This document shows positions 8,341 through 16,719 of a DNA stretch of 64,000 nucleotides, one piece after another. Both the position numbers and the translations under genes were made by a program. A model generated the notes under the pieces. That model was not told the origin of the DNA. It searched no databases and was given only the letters and a program-made list of their open reading frames with translations. Each line of letters opens with the position of its first letter. The first letter of the stretch is position 1. This DNA is from Tsukamurella tyrosinosolvens (GTDB lineage: Bacteria; Actinomycetota; Actinomycetes; Mycobacteriales; Mycobacteriaceae). The stretch is taken from positions 2,046,001 to 2,110,000 of the forward strand of contig NZ_FNSA01000003.1 of the NCBI RefSeq assembly GCF_900104775.1. Reading direction: 5' to 3'.

Positions 8341-9204
8341 TCACGCTACTGCGCGTGCGGCACGCGCCTCATCCCTTTCCAGAACGCGATGTGTCACGTG
8401 CTGCTGGCCGTAGGTCCAGATGTTGTTCGCCACCCAATACAGCAGGATCGCGACGGGGAGGACTGGTCCCGCGACGATGCTGCCCACGGGCATCACCCAC
8501 AGCATGAGCTTGCGCATGATGTCGGCCTGCATCGGGTTGCTGCCCGTGTCGGTGATCTGGTGGCTCAGGGAGAAGCGCGCGTTGACGTGCGTCGCGAGGC
8601 ATGCGATGAGCATCAGCGGGATCGCGACGGCCGCGATCGACGCGACACTCGGCACGCCGCCGAACTGCGCGAACGAGGCGAGGACGGTGTCGGAGCTCGA
8701 CATCGATACGGAGATCGGCGCGCCGAACAGGCGGGCGCCCAGGAACGACTGCACGTCGTGCGCGGAGAAGACGTGGTTCGCGGTGTTCGCGTTCTGCTCC
8801 GGCGTGAGCCCGAGCTGACCGAGGCCGGTTCCGGTGCGGTTGAACGAGCGCAGCACGTGGTAGAGGCCGAAGAAGACGGGGATCTGTACCAGCGCGGGCA
8901 GGCACCCGAGCAGCGGCCGGACCCCGTGCTCGCGCTGGAGTTTCTGCGTTTCCAGGGCCAGCTTCCGGGTGTCCTTTCCGTGCTGTCGCCGCAGGGTGTC
9001 GAGCTGGGGGCGCAGCTTCTGCAGGCGACGGCCCGTGCGCGCGGAGACGATGCCGGGCCACAGCAACAGGGCGCGGACGGTGAAGACGAGGAAGACGACG
9101 GACAGGGCCCAGGCGACGCCGTTGTCGGCGCCGAGGATCGCACCGAAGACGCGATGCCAGGCCCAGAGGACGGCGGAGATCGGGTAGTAGACGACATCGA
9201 GCAT
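8341..9204 (-). CDS. yidC: YidC/Oxa1-family membrane protein insertase (paralogue)
   Basis: 287 residues with five hydrophobic spans and the family core: a first helix, the cytoplasmic RPQLDTLRRQHGKD region, then CLPALVQIPVFFGLYHVLR and VLPVAILLYWVANNIWT. It inserts or folds inner-membrane proteins. It is not next to rnpA, rpmH or jag, where the housekeeping yidC lies in actinobacteria, so it is probably the second copy. A small membrane-protein gene of the kind often paired with such extra YidC copies lies just upstream. Confidence 0.88.
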   Translation of the reverse strand: MLDVVYYPISAVLWAWHRVFGAILGADNGVAWALSVVFLVFTVRALLLWPGIVSARTGRRLQKLRPQLDTLRRQHGKDTRKLALETQKLQREHGVRPLLGCLPALVQIPVFFGLYHVLRSFNRTGTGLGQLGLTPEQNANTANHVFSAHDVQSFLGARLFGAPISVSMSSSDTVLASFAQFGGVPSVASIAAVAIPLMLIACLATHVNARFSLSHQITDTGSNPMQADIMRKLMLWVMPVGSIVAGPVLPVAILLYWVANNIWTYGQQHVTHRVLERDEARAARAVA

Positions 9205-9294
9205 GAAAGAAGCACCTCACAGGCAGGGGTGCGCGCGAGTGACCGCGCGCAGCGGAAAGGGTCTGCGTGTGCGGCGTGTGCCGGGAAGGAAGGG

Positions 9295-9612
9295 CTACGC
9301 CGCGGAGGCGGCGAAGCCGGGTGCTCGAGGTCGACGGGGCCGCCCCGCTCCGTTGGGCATGGAACTGCGGCGGTAGGCGCCCCGGAGCCGTTGGTCCGGT
9401 TCCCGTCCTGTCTGAGGGCCCGACGGTGCGCGGTCGTCCCGGTCCGCAGCCGCACGGCAGAGCGCGGCGACGGCGATGGCGAGGGCGATACCGACGAGGG
9501 CGGCGGCACCGTCGGACACGGCGACGCCGGCGACGAACAGCGCGACCACCGCGATCCACGGCGCGGAGATGTCGCCCCAGCGGGGGAGTCTCCGGAGCAG
9601 GTCGGCGGTCAT
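9295..9612 (-). CDS. Small membrane protein paired with YidC paralogue (DUF6412-like)
   Basis: 105 residues from ATG 9612 (GTG 9621 is possible). Two hydrophobic stretches (WIAVVALFVAGVAVSDGAA and LVGIALAIAVAALCRAAAD) are followed by a basic, proline-rich tail ending in APGFAASAA. It resembles the DUF6412 proteins found beside actinobacterial YidC paralogues; I recall this from gene context rather than a clear motif. A TACTGT -10 element (9627-9622) lies close enough to make the ATG start leaderless. Confidence 0.65.
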   Translation of the reverse strand: MTADLLRRLPRWGDISAPWIAVVALFVAGVAVSDGAAALVGIALAIAVAALCRAAADRDDRAPSGPQTGREPDQRLRGAYRRSSMPNGAGRPRRPRAPGFAASAA

Positions 9613-9638
9613 GGTTGCCACAGTACGGGAGAATGGCT

Positions 9639-9670
9639 GAAGCCCCGGCCGCGTACGCGGCCGGGGCTTC
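9639..9670 (-). terminator. Terminator of tRNA-Gly, perfect 32-bp palindrome
   Basis: GAAGCCCCGGCCGCGT followed by its exact complement gives a 32-bp perfect palindrome, starting 3 bases beyond the tRNA 3' end on the minus strand. It folds into a long GC stem with flanking TTC. Confidence 0.8.
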
Positions 9671-9673
9671 TTG

Positions 9674-9745
9674 AGCGGATGACGGGATTCGAACCCGCGA
9701 CCCTCACCTTGGCAAGGTGATGCGCTACCACTGCGCTACATCCGC
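9674..9745 (-). tRNA. tRNA-Gly (GCC)
   Basis: Cloverleaf on the minus strand: acceptor GCGGATG pairs with CATCCGC, discriminator U, anticodon stem ACCTT..AAGGT around a loop containing GCC, and the TpsiC arm GGGTTCGAATCCC. CCA is not encoded. It is identical to the tRNA-Gly at 33136-33208 except for one missing D-loop base. Confidence 0.95.
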
Positions 9746-9809
9746 GTGCCCATCGGGCGAGCAACAAGTTACACGAAAGTTGCGCCCCGACGCGAATCGG
9801 ATGGTGGCG

Positions 9810-10802
9810 TCAGGCTTCCCGCGGCAGGAGCAGCACCTTGCCGACGGAGTCCTTCGATTCGAGGAGGGCCTGTCCCTGCTCCGCCTCGGCGAGCGGCAGC
9901 CGCGCGGAGATCACTGGCTCGATGAGGCCCTTCTCCACGAGCGGCCACTCGTTCGCGGCGACCGCGGCGACGATCTCCGCCTTCGATCCGGGGCCGGTCA
10001 GGGGCCGGTTCCGCACGTTCAGTCCGATGATCCGGGCCCGCTTGCCGATGAGCGCGCCGACGTTCACCTCACCCGTGAACCCGCCCTGCATACCGATGAT
10101 CACGAGCCGCCCGCCGACGCCCAGCGCGTCGATGTTCCGGGGGAGGTAGCTGCCGCCCATGATGTCGAGGATCACATCGACCTGGCCCGCCAGCTCGGCG
10201 GCGAAGTCCTGCTCGCGGTAATTGATCACGATGTCGGCGCCGAGCTCGCGACAGCGCTGGGCCTTGCCCTCCGAACCGACGGTGACGGCCACCCGCGCGC
10301 CGAGCGCCTTCGCGACCTGGATCGCATGGGTCCCGATGCCGCTGCCACCGCCGTGCACGAGGAGCAGATCGCCGGCCTTCAGTCCGGCGTCCATGACGAT
10401 CGTGGACCACACGGTGCTCGCGACCTCCGGGAGTGCCGCTGCGTCGATCAGCGGGACGCCGGCCGGAACGGGCAGCAACTGCGCTGCGGGGACCACCGCG
10501 TACTCGGCGTAGCCGCCGCCCGCCATGAGAGCGCACACCTCGTCGCCGACGGCGGGGCCATCGACGTCCGGGCCCAGCAGAACGACGGTGCCCGAGACCT
10601 CCATGCCCATGACGTCGGTGATCCCGGGCGGGGGCGGGTAGAGGCCCTGGCGCTGCAGGAGGTCGGCGCGGTTGATCCCTGCCGCCTCGATGCGGACGAG
10701 GACCTCGCCGGCGGCGGGAACGGGGGTGGGGATCTCATCGATGACGAGGTTCTTCTCGTCGTCGACGACGATCGCGCGCATGGACGTGGGGACGGAGGTC
10801 AT
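9810..10802 (-). CDS. Zinc-free NAD(P)H:quinone oxidoreductase, MDR family
   Basis: 330 residues from ATG at 10802. It has a GroES-like N-terminal half (GEVLVRIEAAGINRADLL) and a Rossmann half with HGGGSGIGTHAIQVAKALGA. The structural and catalytic zinc cysteines of alcohol dehydrogenases are absent, typical of the QOR/PIG3 branch. These enzymes reduce quinones or enones with NADPH. It starts 26 bases after the acetoacetate-decarboxylase-family gene and is probably its operon partner, under the TTGACA promoter at 11.8 kb. The frame remains open upstream, but the family start is here. Confidence 0.9.
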   Translation of the reverse strand: MTSVPTSMRAIVVDDEKNLVIDEIPTPVPAAGEVLVRIEAAGINRADLLQRQGLYPPPPGITDVMGMEVSGTVVLLGPDVDGPAVGDEVCALMAGGGYAEYAVVPAAQLLPVPAGVPLIDAAALPEVASTVWSTIVMDAGLKAGDLLLVHGGGSGIGTHAIQVAKALGARVAVTVGSEGKAQRCRELGADIVINYREQDFAAELAGQVDVILDIMGGSYLPRNIDALGVGGRLVIIGMQGGFTGEVNVGALIGKRARIIGLNVRNRPLTGPGSKAEIVAAVAANEWPLVEKGLIEPVISARLPLAEAEQGQALLESKDSVGKVLLLPREA

Positions 10803-10828
10803 GGTGGGTGCCTTTCGGTCGGGTGCGG

Positions 10829-11737
10829 TCAGCGGACGGAGATCGGGACGGGCATGTGCAGGGCCGCCTGTGCTCCAGTGTTCACGTCCAGCGCGATGGC
10901 GCGGATCGGCCTGAGGGATCGGACGTCGTCGGACATGCGGCCCTCGCCGAGCGTGAGGTCGATTCCGCGGGGGAACGGCGAGGTCCCGGTCGCGAGGACG
11001 TTGGTCTGGTTGAGCGTGGCGAACCAGGCGTTCCCGCGCCGCGTGTAGGACGTGAGCGTGGAGACCTTCGCGCCGCTGGCGTGCGCCCTCTGCCGTGGGG
11101 TGCGGGCGGAGAAGGCGAGATCGACGCCACCGTCGGCGGTGGCGACCCGGGCGGAGGTGCTCGCGGCGGTGATGTCGACGTCGAGGTCGGTGACCCATTT
11201 CGGGAAGCCGTAGCCGTCGTGCCCGCGGACCTGCGCGATCTCGGTGTTGACCGGGAGTGAGAGGACGTAGGAGTGCAGGTGGTCGCCGCCGAGTGCGGAG
11301 GCGAGATCCGCGACGCCCGGGCCGCCGTGGCGCGCCGGGCGTACCGCGACCCCGACGGCGGCCTCGGTGTAGAAGTCGATGTCGCAGACGTCGTAGCGGA
11401 AGAACATGACCGAGACGAGGCCCAGGCCGGGCGCGACCTCCAGCGGGGTCAGTTCCTCGGGGAGCCGCCGGCGGATGGCGCGGGTCGGGGCGAGCATCGT
11501 CAGTCGCGCGGAGGACATCGCGTAGTAGAAGTTCGGCGTGCGCGTGGGGCCGATGGGGGAGTCGACCCGCGCCTTCGGCAGCGCGCGGAAGAAGTCGACG
11601 TCGCGTACGCGCGGGTCGGCGGCGATCTCGTCGAGCGGTGTGTCCATCCGGTACCGGTCGTAGAGGCCGTCCCTCGGGATGCGGACGGTGCGACCGCCCA
11701 GGTCGACCTCGACGGTGTCGGTTGCTGCTGCGGTCAT
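10829..11737 (-). CDS. Acetoacetate-decarboxylase family protein
   Basis: 302 residues from ATG 11737, which follows a GAGGAG ribosome site; an upstream ATG at 11812 would lie inside the promoter. The ADC fold is recognisable: MSSARLTMLAPTRAIRRRLP, then LPVNTEIAQVRGHDGYGFPK. The lysine of GFPK aligns with the Schiff-base lysine of acetoacetate decarboxylase, though many actinobacterial relatives are not true decarboxylases. It is transcribed with the quinone oxidoreductase, so a small keto-acid or enone route is plausible. The precise substrate is unknown. Confidence 0.82.
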   Translation of the reverse strand: MTAAATDTVEVDLGGRTVRIPRDGLYDRYRMDTPLDEIAADPRVRDVDFFRALPKARVDSPIGPTRTPNFYYAMSSARLTMLAPTRAIRRRLPEELTPLEVAPGLGLVSVMFFRYDVCDIDFYTEAAVGVAVRPARHGGPGVADLASALGGDHLHSYVLSLPVNTEIAQVRGHDGYGFPKWVTDLDVDITAASTSARVATADGGVDLAFSARTPRQRAHASGAKVSTLTSYTRRGNAWFATLNQTNVLATGTSPFPRGIDLTLGEGRMSDDVRSLRPIRAIALDVNTGAQAALHMPVPISVR

Positions 11738-11770
11738 GTCCAGGCTCCTCGCCTCGGTGATGTGTGCGGT

Positions 11771-11809
11771 GCTTACATCGAGCGTAGATATCAATGTAAG
11801 CAGTGTCAA
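11771..11809 (-). promoter_or_regulatory. Promoter and operator of the ADC-oxidoreductase operon
   Basis: On the minus strand TTGACA (11809-11804) and TACGCT (11786-11781) are separated by exactly 17 bases, a near-ideal sigma-70-type promoter. An 8-bp perfect inverted repeat, GCTTACAT (11771-11778) and ATGTAAGC (11794-11801), covers the -10 and spacer, as expected for a dimeric repressor. No regulator gene is adjacent, so the cognate protein is unidentified. Confidence 0.7.
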
Positions 11810-11928
11810 CACGAGAGGTGTGCCGTGCTGGCCGCGGGCGATTTGTCCGCGTGGTGCTAACGCTCACCCAAGGGGCAGCGATTCATGTGCAACTGGAGAT
11901 CGCGGATGCTAAACCGGAATGAGGGGAC

Positions 11929-12495
11929 ATGAACGCTTCGATGCGTGTCACGAGTGCTGTCTTGCTCGTCGGCGTGGCCGCGGGTGCTTCATCCTGCGGC
12001 GATCGCGGAGAGGCTTCGGCTCCCGCGGGCACGGTAGCCGTGTCAACAATCGGAGCCCGACAACAAGGGGGCTCGTCAGGGCGGGAATCGGCATCGTCCG
12101 TTATGCGGTCGGCAGAGGCGGCGAGCTCGTCATCCGCCGCCCGTGTGACGCCGACAGCGCTCTCGGAAAGTGCCGTCGGCGTCACACGCGTGACAACTGA
12201 AACGGGCAAGACGACGTGCAACGTCTATGTGGATCGGGTCGAATGCCAGTCCGGCGCGTTCGGCAAGAACTATCGCGCGCCATCGGGAGAGCCCGCTAAT
12301 GGTTTCGTCTACCGCGGCGGGCGAGTGAACTGGACGTACGGAAACATGGCTGTGACCTGGCCGGCCACAGTGATCCACTACGGGAACACGTACTCCGCCT
12401 TTGGGTGGACCATCGAGGCGAGCTCACGAATGACGGTCTTCGGCCGGGAAGGGCACGGCGTCATCGTCGACGTCACCAAAACGTCGACATTCTAG
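11929..12495 (+). CDS. Putative secreted lipoprotein, unknown family
   Basis: 188 residues from ATG 11929 (ATG 11941 is an alternative). A signal peptide ends in a lipobox-like A-S-S-C near residue 23. A low-complexity Ser/Ala/Gly linker runs to about residue 85, then a compact domain holds TCNVYVDRVECQS (possible disulfide) and several aromatic strands (NWTYGNMAVTWPATVIHYG). I do not recognise the domain. Base composition is lower in GC than neighbouring genes, hinting at transfer. It stands alone between two leftward operons. Confidence 0.65.
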   Translation: MNASMRVTSAVLLVGVAAGASSCGDRGEASAPAGTVAVSTIGARQQGGSSGRESASSVMRSAEAASSSSAARVTPTALSESAVGVTRVTTETGKTTCNVYVDRVECQSGAFGKNYRAPSGEPANGFVYRGGRVNWTYGNMAVTWPATVIHYGNTYSAFGWTIEASSRMTVFGREGHGVIVDVTKTSTF

Positions 12496-12611
12496 AGGTG
12501 TGGCTGCGGCGCTTCTCGAAGAGCGCTCCGGGGTGAATGCGCTCGGACGCACCGGTTCCGCTCCAGCCACTGACACGACGGTACCCGCGTGCGCGGAATT
12601 GGTGGCGCCGG

Positions 12612-13121
12612 CTACCGCGAGCCCCCGACGCCATGGAGGTCCGGGGCTGGGCCGAGCACTTCCATTCCGTGCTCGCGATAGAGGTACGCGATGTCATTGT
12701 CGTGGCGGACGTTGCCGAGCTCGAGGTCGACGATCTTGTTTGTGAACCGCTCGAAGTTGCCGTTGTTGGTGATCAGTAGAATGTCACTTTCGCTCGTGAC
12801 GGTGTCCCAGGTGTGCGGGATGCCTCGTGGCAGCCACACCGACCCGCCGGCCGATACGTCCACTGTCTCGCATTCGTCGAGCCAGTCAGCGCCATGGAAG
12901 TATCTGACGGTTCCGCGTAACACCACGTAGACCTCGTCCTCGAAATGATGCACATGCAGCGGAGGGGCTATCCCTGGGCGAATGGTCGAGGAGATCATGT
13001 AGAAGCGATCGGAGGTCTGCTCGGAGCTGAGTTTCACCGACGCGGCGGCGCCGTAGTAGGAGAAGGTGTGTTGGTCGGCGACGTTGGTGGCGGAGACCTT
13101 GCTGGTCACGGAGATTTTCAT
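12612..13121 (-). CDS. Cupin-domain protein
   Basis: 169 residues from ATG 13121. Both cupin motifs are clear: PPLHVHHFEDEVYVVLRG supplies the H-x-H-E metal ligands and GGSVWLPRGIPHTWD the later G-P-x-G-H part. Its ATG overlaps the stop codon of the Old Yellow Enzyme gene by four bases (ATGA), so it is the second gene of that operon. Cupins of this type are small metal-dependent dioxygenases, isomerases or sensors; the specific reaction cannot be named. Confidence 0.85.
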   Translation of the reverse strand: MKISVTSKVSATNVADQHTFSYYGAAASVKLSSEQTSDRFYMISSTIRPGIAPPLHVHHFEDEVYVVLRGTVRYFHGADWLDECETVDVSAGGSVWLPRGIPHTWDTVTSESDILLITNNGNFERFTNKIVDLELGNVRHDNDIAYLYREHGMEVLGPAPDLHGVGGSR

Positions 13122-14212
13122 CGGGCGTCGTCCTGCCTGTCGTACGGAGGATAGTCGGTGTAGCCGCGCTCGCCTCCGTCGTAGAAGTACTCGGGGCGCG
13201 GTGTGTTCAACGGGTACCCGTGGCGCAAGCGCTCGATAAGGTCCGGGTTCGCGAGTGCGTGGGTGCCGACCGATTCCAGGTCCGCGACTCCGGCTGCGAT
13301 ATCGGATCCGATCTGGTCGACAGTGCGGCCGGCACGATTGATGATGATGGCGCCCGGCCACACCTCACGTAGGCGTTCAAGCATGTGCTCGTCCTTCGCC
13401 GTCGTCGGGCGGAGGAATGCGACGTGCAGGTACGCGAGGTCGAGCGGCGCGAGGGCTGCGACGAATCGTTCGTACAAGTCGGGGTAGTCCGCGCCCTCGT
13501 CGATCTCGCCAACGGTCCCACCGGGGGTTATACGGATCCCCACCCGGGATCCGCCGATCGCGCCGGCCGTGGCCTGGGCCACGCGCAAGGGGAACCGGAT
13601 CCGGTTGCGCACTGGACCGCCGAATTCATCGGTTCGGATGTTGGTGTTGGGGGAGAGGAACTGTTGGAGCAAGTATCCGTTGGCGGCGTGCAGCTCCACC
13701 CCGTCGATTTCGGCTTGAGTGGCGGCCCGGGCCGCTGAGGCGAAGTCCGAGATGGTCCTGTCGATGTCGTTGCGCGTCATCTCTCGCGCCCGCGGGATCG
13801 CTTGCGTGCCGGTCGCGGTGTGCATCGTCGTGTGCGTGACTGGAATCGCCGAGGGGGCCACCGCCTGGGTGCCGAATCGGGTGTTGTCGGGGTCGGCGAT
13901 GCGTCCGGCGTGCATGAGCTGGACGAAGATTCGGCCACCCTCGTCATGGACCTCCTGTGCGACGCGCCGCCAGCCGGCTATATGTTCGGGCAGGTAGATG
14001 CCTGGCGTCGACGGGTAGCCCTGCCCCTCGTCGGACGGCTGCGTCCCTTCGGTGATGAGCAAGCCCAGGCCGGCGCGCTGCCGGTAGAACTCGGCGATCA
14101 GTTCGGTCGGCGTGCCGTCGTAGTCGGCGCGACTTCTGGTCATCGGGGCCAGGGCGACTCTGTTGTCCAGGGCCAGTTCGCCCACCGTGACATCGTCGAA
14201 CAGTTGAGGCAT
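13118..14212 (-). CDS. Old Yellow Enzyme family FMN-dependent ene-reductase
   Basis: 364 residues, the usual length. TIM-barrel landmarks are RVALAPMTRSRA near the N-terminus (FMN binding), GGRIFVQLMHAGRIA, the substrate-binding GVELHAANGYLLQQF (with the paired HxxN) and the C-terminal RPEYFYDGGERGYTDYPPY. It resembles NemA / N-ethylmaleimide reductase: NADPH-driven reduction of activated alkenes or nitro compounds. It is divergent from a TetR gene, a common pairing in which the repressor senses the electrophilic substrate. Confidence 0.92.
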   Translation of the reverse strand: MPQLFDDVTVGELALDNRVALAPMTRSRADYDGTPTELIAEFYRQRAGLGLLITEGTQPSDEGQGYPSTPGIYLPEHIAGWRRVAQEVHDEGGRIFVQLMHAGRIADPDNTRFGTQAVAPSAIPVTHTTMHTATGTQAIPRAREMTRNDIDRTISDFASAARAATQAEIDGVELHAANGYLLQQFLSPNTNIRTDEFGGPVRNRIRFPLRVAQATAGAIGGSRVGIRITPGGTVGEIDEGADYPDLYERFVAALAPLDLAYLHVAFLRPTTAKDEHMLERLREVWPGAIIINRAGRTVDQIGSDIAAGVADLESVGTHALANPDLIERLRHGYPLNTPRPEYFYDGGERGYTDYPPYDRQDDAR

Positions 14213-14377
14213 GGCTGTGCTCCCCTTGCGTCGGTTGACCGGTGCACGGGCAGGTCGCCGGTCTCGTGCACCGAAACAGTTTCTGAGCAGATATTCAAGA
14301 TGTGGCGATAGTGCCAGTGTGGTTGCCCGTCGTCAAGCTATACTGAATGCACGATCAAAAAATACGTGGAGGTTGTG

Positions 14378-14974
14378 ATGGTGATTGGGCGGCCGCGTGG
14401 ATTCGACGATGAGGAGGTGTTGAGTGCGGCGGAGAGGGTGTTCTGGGAGAAGGGGTTCGATGGGACGACCCTCGCGGATCTGCGCGAGGCGACGGGGCTG
14501 AACCCTGGCAGCCTCTACGGCGCGTTCGGGTCCAAGGCGGGGCTGTTCGCCCGCGTTGTGGAGCACTACCGCCAGACGGTCGCTGGGTACATCCCCGCGG
14601 CTCTTGAGAAGGAGTCGTTCAACGAGGTGGTGCGCGCTCTACTGGAGGGCGTGATCCGCGCGGCGACGGATGAGCGGACTCCGCCAGGATGTCTACTCGT
14701 GCACAGTTCGCTCTCCTCGAGCGGCATTCCTGATGAGATGAGGAAAGAGATTCGCCTTCAGCGCGCAGGGATTCAGAGTTCGATCTCGGAGCGGGCGCGG
14801 GAGGCGCAGGCGAAGGGGGAGCTCTCGGGCGCGGTGTCCGCCGACGGGGTGGCGGCGTACACGCTCGTGCTGTCGAACGGCCTGGCCGCCGCTGCATCAT
14901 CCGGGATTGAAACGCGCGCCCTCAAGGAGGTGATCGAACTGGCTTTGGGACGGCTTCCGTGGGATCACGCCTGA
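14378..14974 (+). CDS. TetR-family regulator, likely of the OYE-cupin operon
   Basis: 198 residues from ATG 14378, which follows GGAGGT; a GTG 12 bases upstream is less likely. The N-terminal helix-turn-helix reads TTLADLREATGLNPGSLYGAFGSKAGLF, the form seen in AcrR/TetR_C_16-like proteins. The remainder is the helical ligand domain. It is divergent from the ene-reductase gene across a 165-bp gap containing TATACT (14339-14344), a good -10 for this gene. It probably represses both directions. Confidence 0.9.
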   Translation: MVIGRPRGFDDEEVLSAAERVFWEKGFDGTTLADLREATGLNPGSLYGAFGSKAGLFARVVEHYRQTVAGYIPAALEKESFNEVVRALLEGVIRAATDERTPPGCLLVHSSLSSSGIPDEMRKEIRLQRAGIQSSISERAREAQAKGELSGAVSADGVAAYTLVLSNGLAAAASSGIETRALKEVIELALGRLPWDHA

Positions 14975-15019
14975 GTGGCAGGGTTGTGCGCGACCTGTGG
15001 CGGCGACCGTCGGCCTGAC

Positions 15020-15442
15020 TCAACGATCGAGCAGGCGGTTCCGGTACGCGGCGAGGAAGGCGTCGAAGCGCTCGTCTGCCGGCCAGTGTTCGGCGAAGTA
15101 CTTGTCGGCGAGGTCGGACGAGTCCGCGAGAGCGCTCTCGCCGCGATCGGTGAGGCGAAGAGTGTGACTGCGCCGGTCGTCGGTGCTTGCTACTCGCTCC
15201 AGCATTCGTGCCTGGACGAGGCGCTCGATGATCTTCGTCGCCGCGCCCGGGGTTATGACGAGGGCGGTTGCGACATCGAGGGGCCGCACCTGTCGGCCTG
15301 AGGCGATCACGTTCATGGTTTCGACGGATCCGAGGCGAGGGAGGCCGGCGTCGGCGAGGCGGTCTTCCAGTCCCTTCCAGAGTCTGGTCTCCACCTCGAC
15401 CAGGAGACGGAGTCGCCGAAGGCCTCGGTCCGGGCGAGCCAT
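15020..15442 (-). CDS. MarR-family regulator
   Basis: 140 residues from ATG 15442, which has a strong ribosome site (GGAAGGGAG). The winged helix is clear: PLDVATALVITPGAATKIIERL followed by the wing STDDRRSHTLRLTDRG. It is divergent from the oxidoreductase gene across a 218-bp gap that contains the perfect palindrome GCGATATCGC (15581-15590). It probably regulates the oxidoreductase/ABC1-kinase operon in response to a phenolic or quinone-like ligand; that ligand guess rests only on the neighbours. Confidence 0.88.
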   Translation of the reverse strand: MARPDRGLRRLRLLVEVETRLWKGLEDRLADAGLPRLGSVETMNVIASGRQVRPLDVATALVITPGAATKIIERLVQARMLERVASTDDRRSHTLRLTDRGESALADSSDLADKYFAEHWPADERFDAFLAAYRNRLLDR

Positions 15443-15660
15443 CGCGGTCTCCCTTCCTTGCCTGGGGTGAGGCGAGCGCGACCAGTCAAACACCATCCGA
15501 CCGTACCGTCGCGACCGGTCTGTCCGCGGTCGATTGTGTGGCAGTGCTGTGCGGTAGCAACACGTGGCAAGATTCGCGTGGCGATATCGCATACAAAATA
15601 GAGAATCATGTAGTAGTTTCCGTGGAAGTTAATTTGCCGGCGGGTGAGGAGGCGGCTGCG

Positions 15661-16719
15661 ATGAGGCCCTTCATGCGGGCGGTCGTCCTCGATGATGTCG
15701 GCGACAGTTCGACGCTTCGGCCGCGGATGCTGCCGGTGCCGGAGCCGCCGCGCGGCTGGGTTCGTGTGCAGGTACGTGCTGCGGGTGTCCAGGGCTCCGA
15801 TCTGTATCCACTGCGCGAGCGCGCGGACGGTGGACGTGTGCCGTTCGTGCCGGGTATCGAGGCCGTCGGTGTCGTCGAGACGTCGGCGAGCGAACGTTTC
15901 GGCGCCGGAGAACAGGTCGCCGTGGTGCTCGGGGGCACGAGAAGGACGTTCGGCGGCGGCTACGCGCAGTACATGGTGGTACCTGACTCCGCTGTCACCG
16001 CTTTCCGATCCGGTCTTCCGTGGTCGGTCCTCGGCGCCGTCCCGGAGACCCTGCAGACCGCCTACGGCTCACTGTCGGTCGGCATTGGTCTGCAGGCAGG
16101 GCAGTCATTGCTGATCCGTGGCGGAACGTCCGCGCTGGGTTATGTCGCGACCGCTCTGGCTGTAGATCGGGGTGCGACGGTACTCGCAACCACGCGCCGC
16201 GCCGACCGCCTCGGCGATCTGGCTCGTAGAGGCGTGCACGTGCCGCTCGTCGACAATGGGAAGGTCGCTGAACAGGTTCGTTCCATGATGCCGGATGGGG
16301 TCGACGCGGCATTGGAACTGGTCGGCACCGGTACCCTTCGAGACACTCTCGACGCGACGCGAATGCAGGGCACGGTCTGCATCACGCGCATGCTGTCCGG
16401 CCAGCGTGCGGTCGAGGGCTTCCGCCCGGTCGACTACCTTCCACGAGGAGTGCGTCTGACGGCCTACAACGGGGCTGCGCCCGATCTGCCCGCCGCGGTT
16501 TTGCAGCGTCACCTGGACATGATCGCCGACGGGCGTATCGATCGGGGCCCGGTGATGACCTACCCGCTCGATCAGGCATCGCGCGCTCACGACGATATCG
16601 AACACGGAAGAGTCTTCGGCAAAGCGGTGCTGATCGTCGATCACGACCCCGACCGGGTCACCGCGCGGACGGAATCGAGTTCCTACGATCGAACCGCGTG
16701 CGAGGGGGACGGGCGATGA
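15661..16719 (+). CDS. MDR-family zinc-binding dehydrogenase / quinone oxidoreductase
   Basis: 352 residues from ATG 15661 behind GAGGAGG. The N-terminal GroES-like domain has VRVQVRAAGVQGSDLYPL. The Rossmann half carries RGGTSALGYVATALAVDRGA and VDAALELVGTGTLRDTL. It lacks obvious catalytic zinc cysteines, so a QOR-like NADPH-dependent reductase is most likely. It overlaps the start of the ABC1-kinase gene by four bases (ATGA), indicating coupled translation, and is probably controlled by the divergent MarR gene. Confidence 0.87.
   Translation: MRPFMRAVVLDDVGDSSTLRPRMLPVPEPPRGWVRVQVRAAGVQGSDLYPLRERADGGRVPFVPGIEAVGVVETSASERFGAGEQVAVVLGGTRRTFGGGYAQYMVVPDSAVTAFRSGLPWSVLGAVPETLQTAYGSLSVGIGLQAGQSLLIRGGTSALGYVATALAVDRGATVLATTRRADRLGDLARRGVHVPLVDNGKVAEQVRSMMPDGVDAALELVGTGTLRDTLDATRMQGTVCITRMLSGQRAVEGFRPVDYLPRGVRLTAYNGAAPDLPAAVLQRHLDMIADGRIDRGPVMTYPLDQASRAHDDIEHGRVFGKAVLIVDHDPDRVTARTESSSYDRTACEGDGR

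Noticed and set aside
8293-9720. 475-codon plus-strand frame across yidC
   Set aside because: Antisense to yidC and its partner, no domain, runs into the tRNA-Gly gene.
9674-9745. Prophage or integrative element attachment site at tRNA-Gly
   Set aside because: No integrase gene beside either tRNA-Gly copy and no direct repeat beyond the tRNA itself; kept only as an accessory-region hint.
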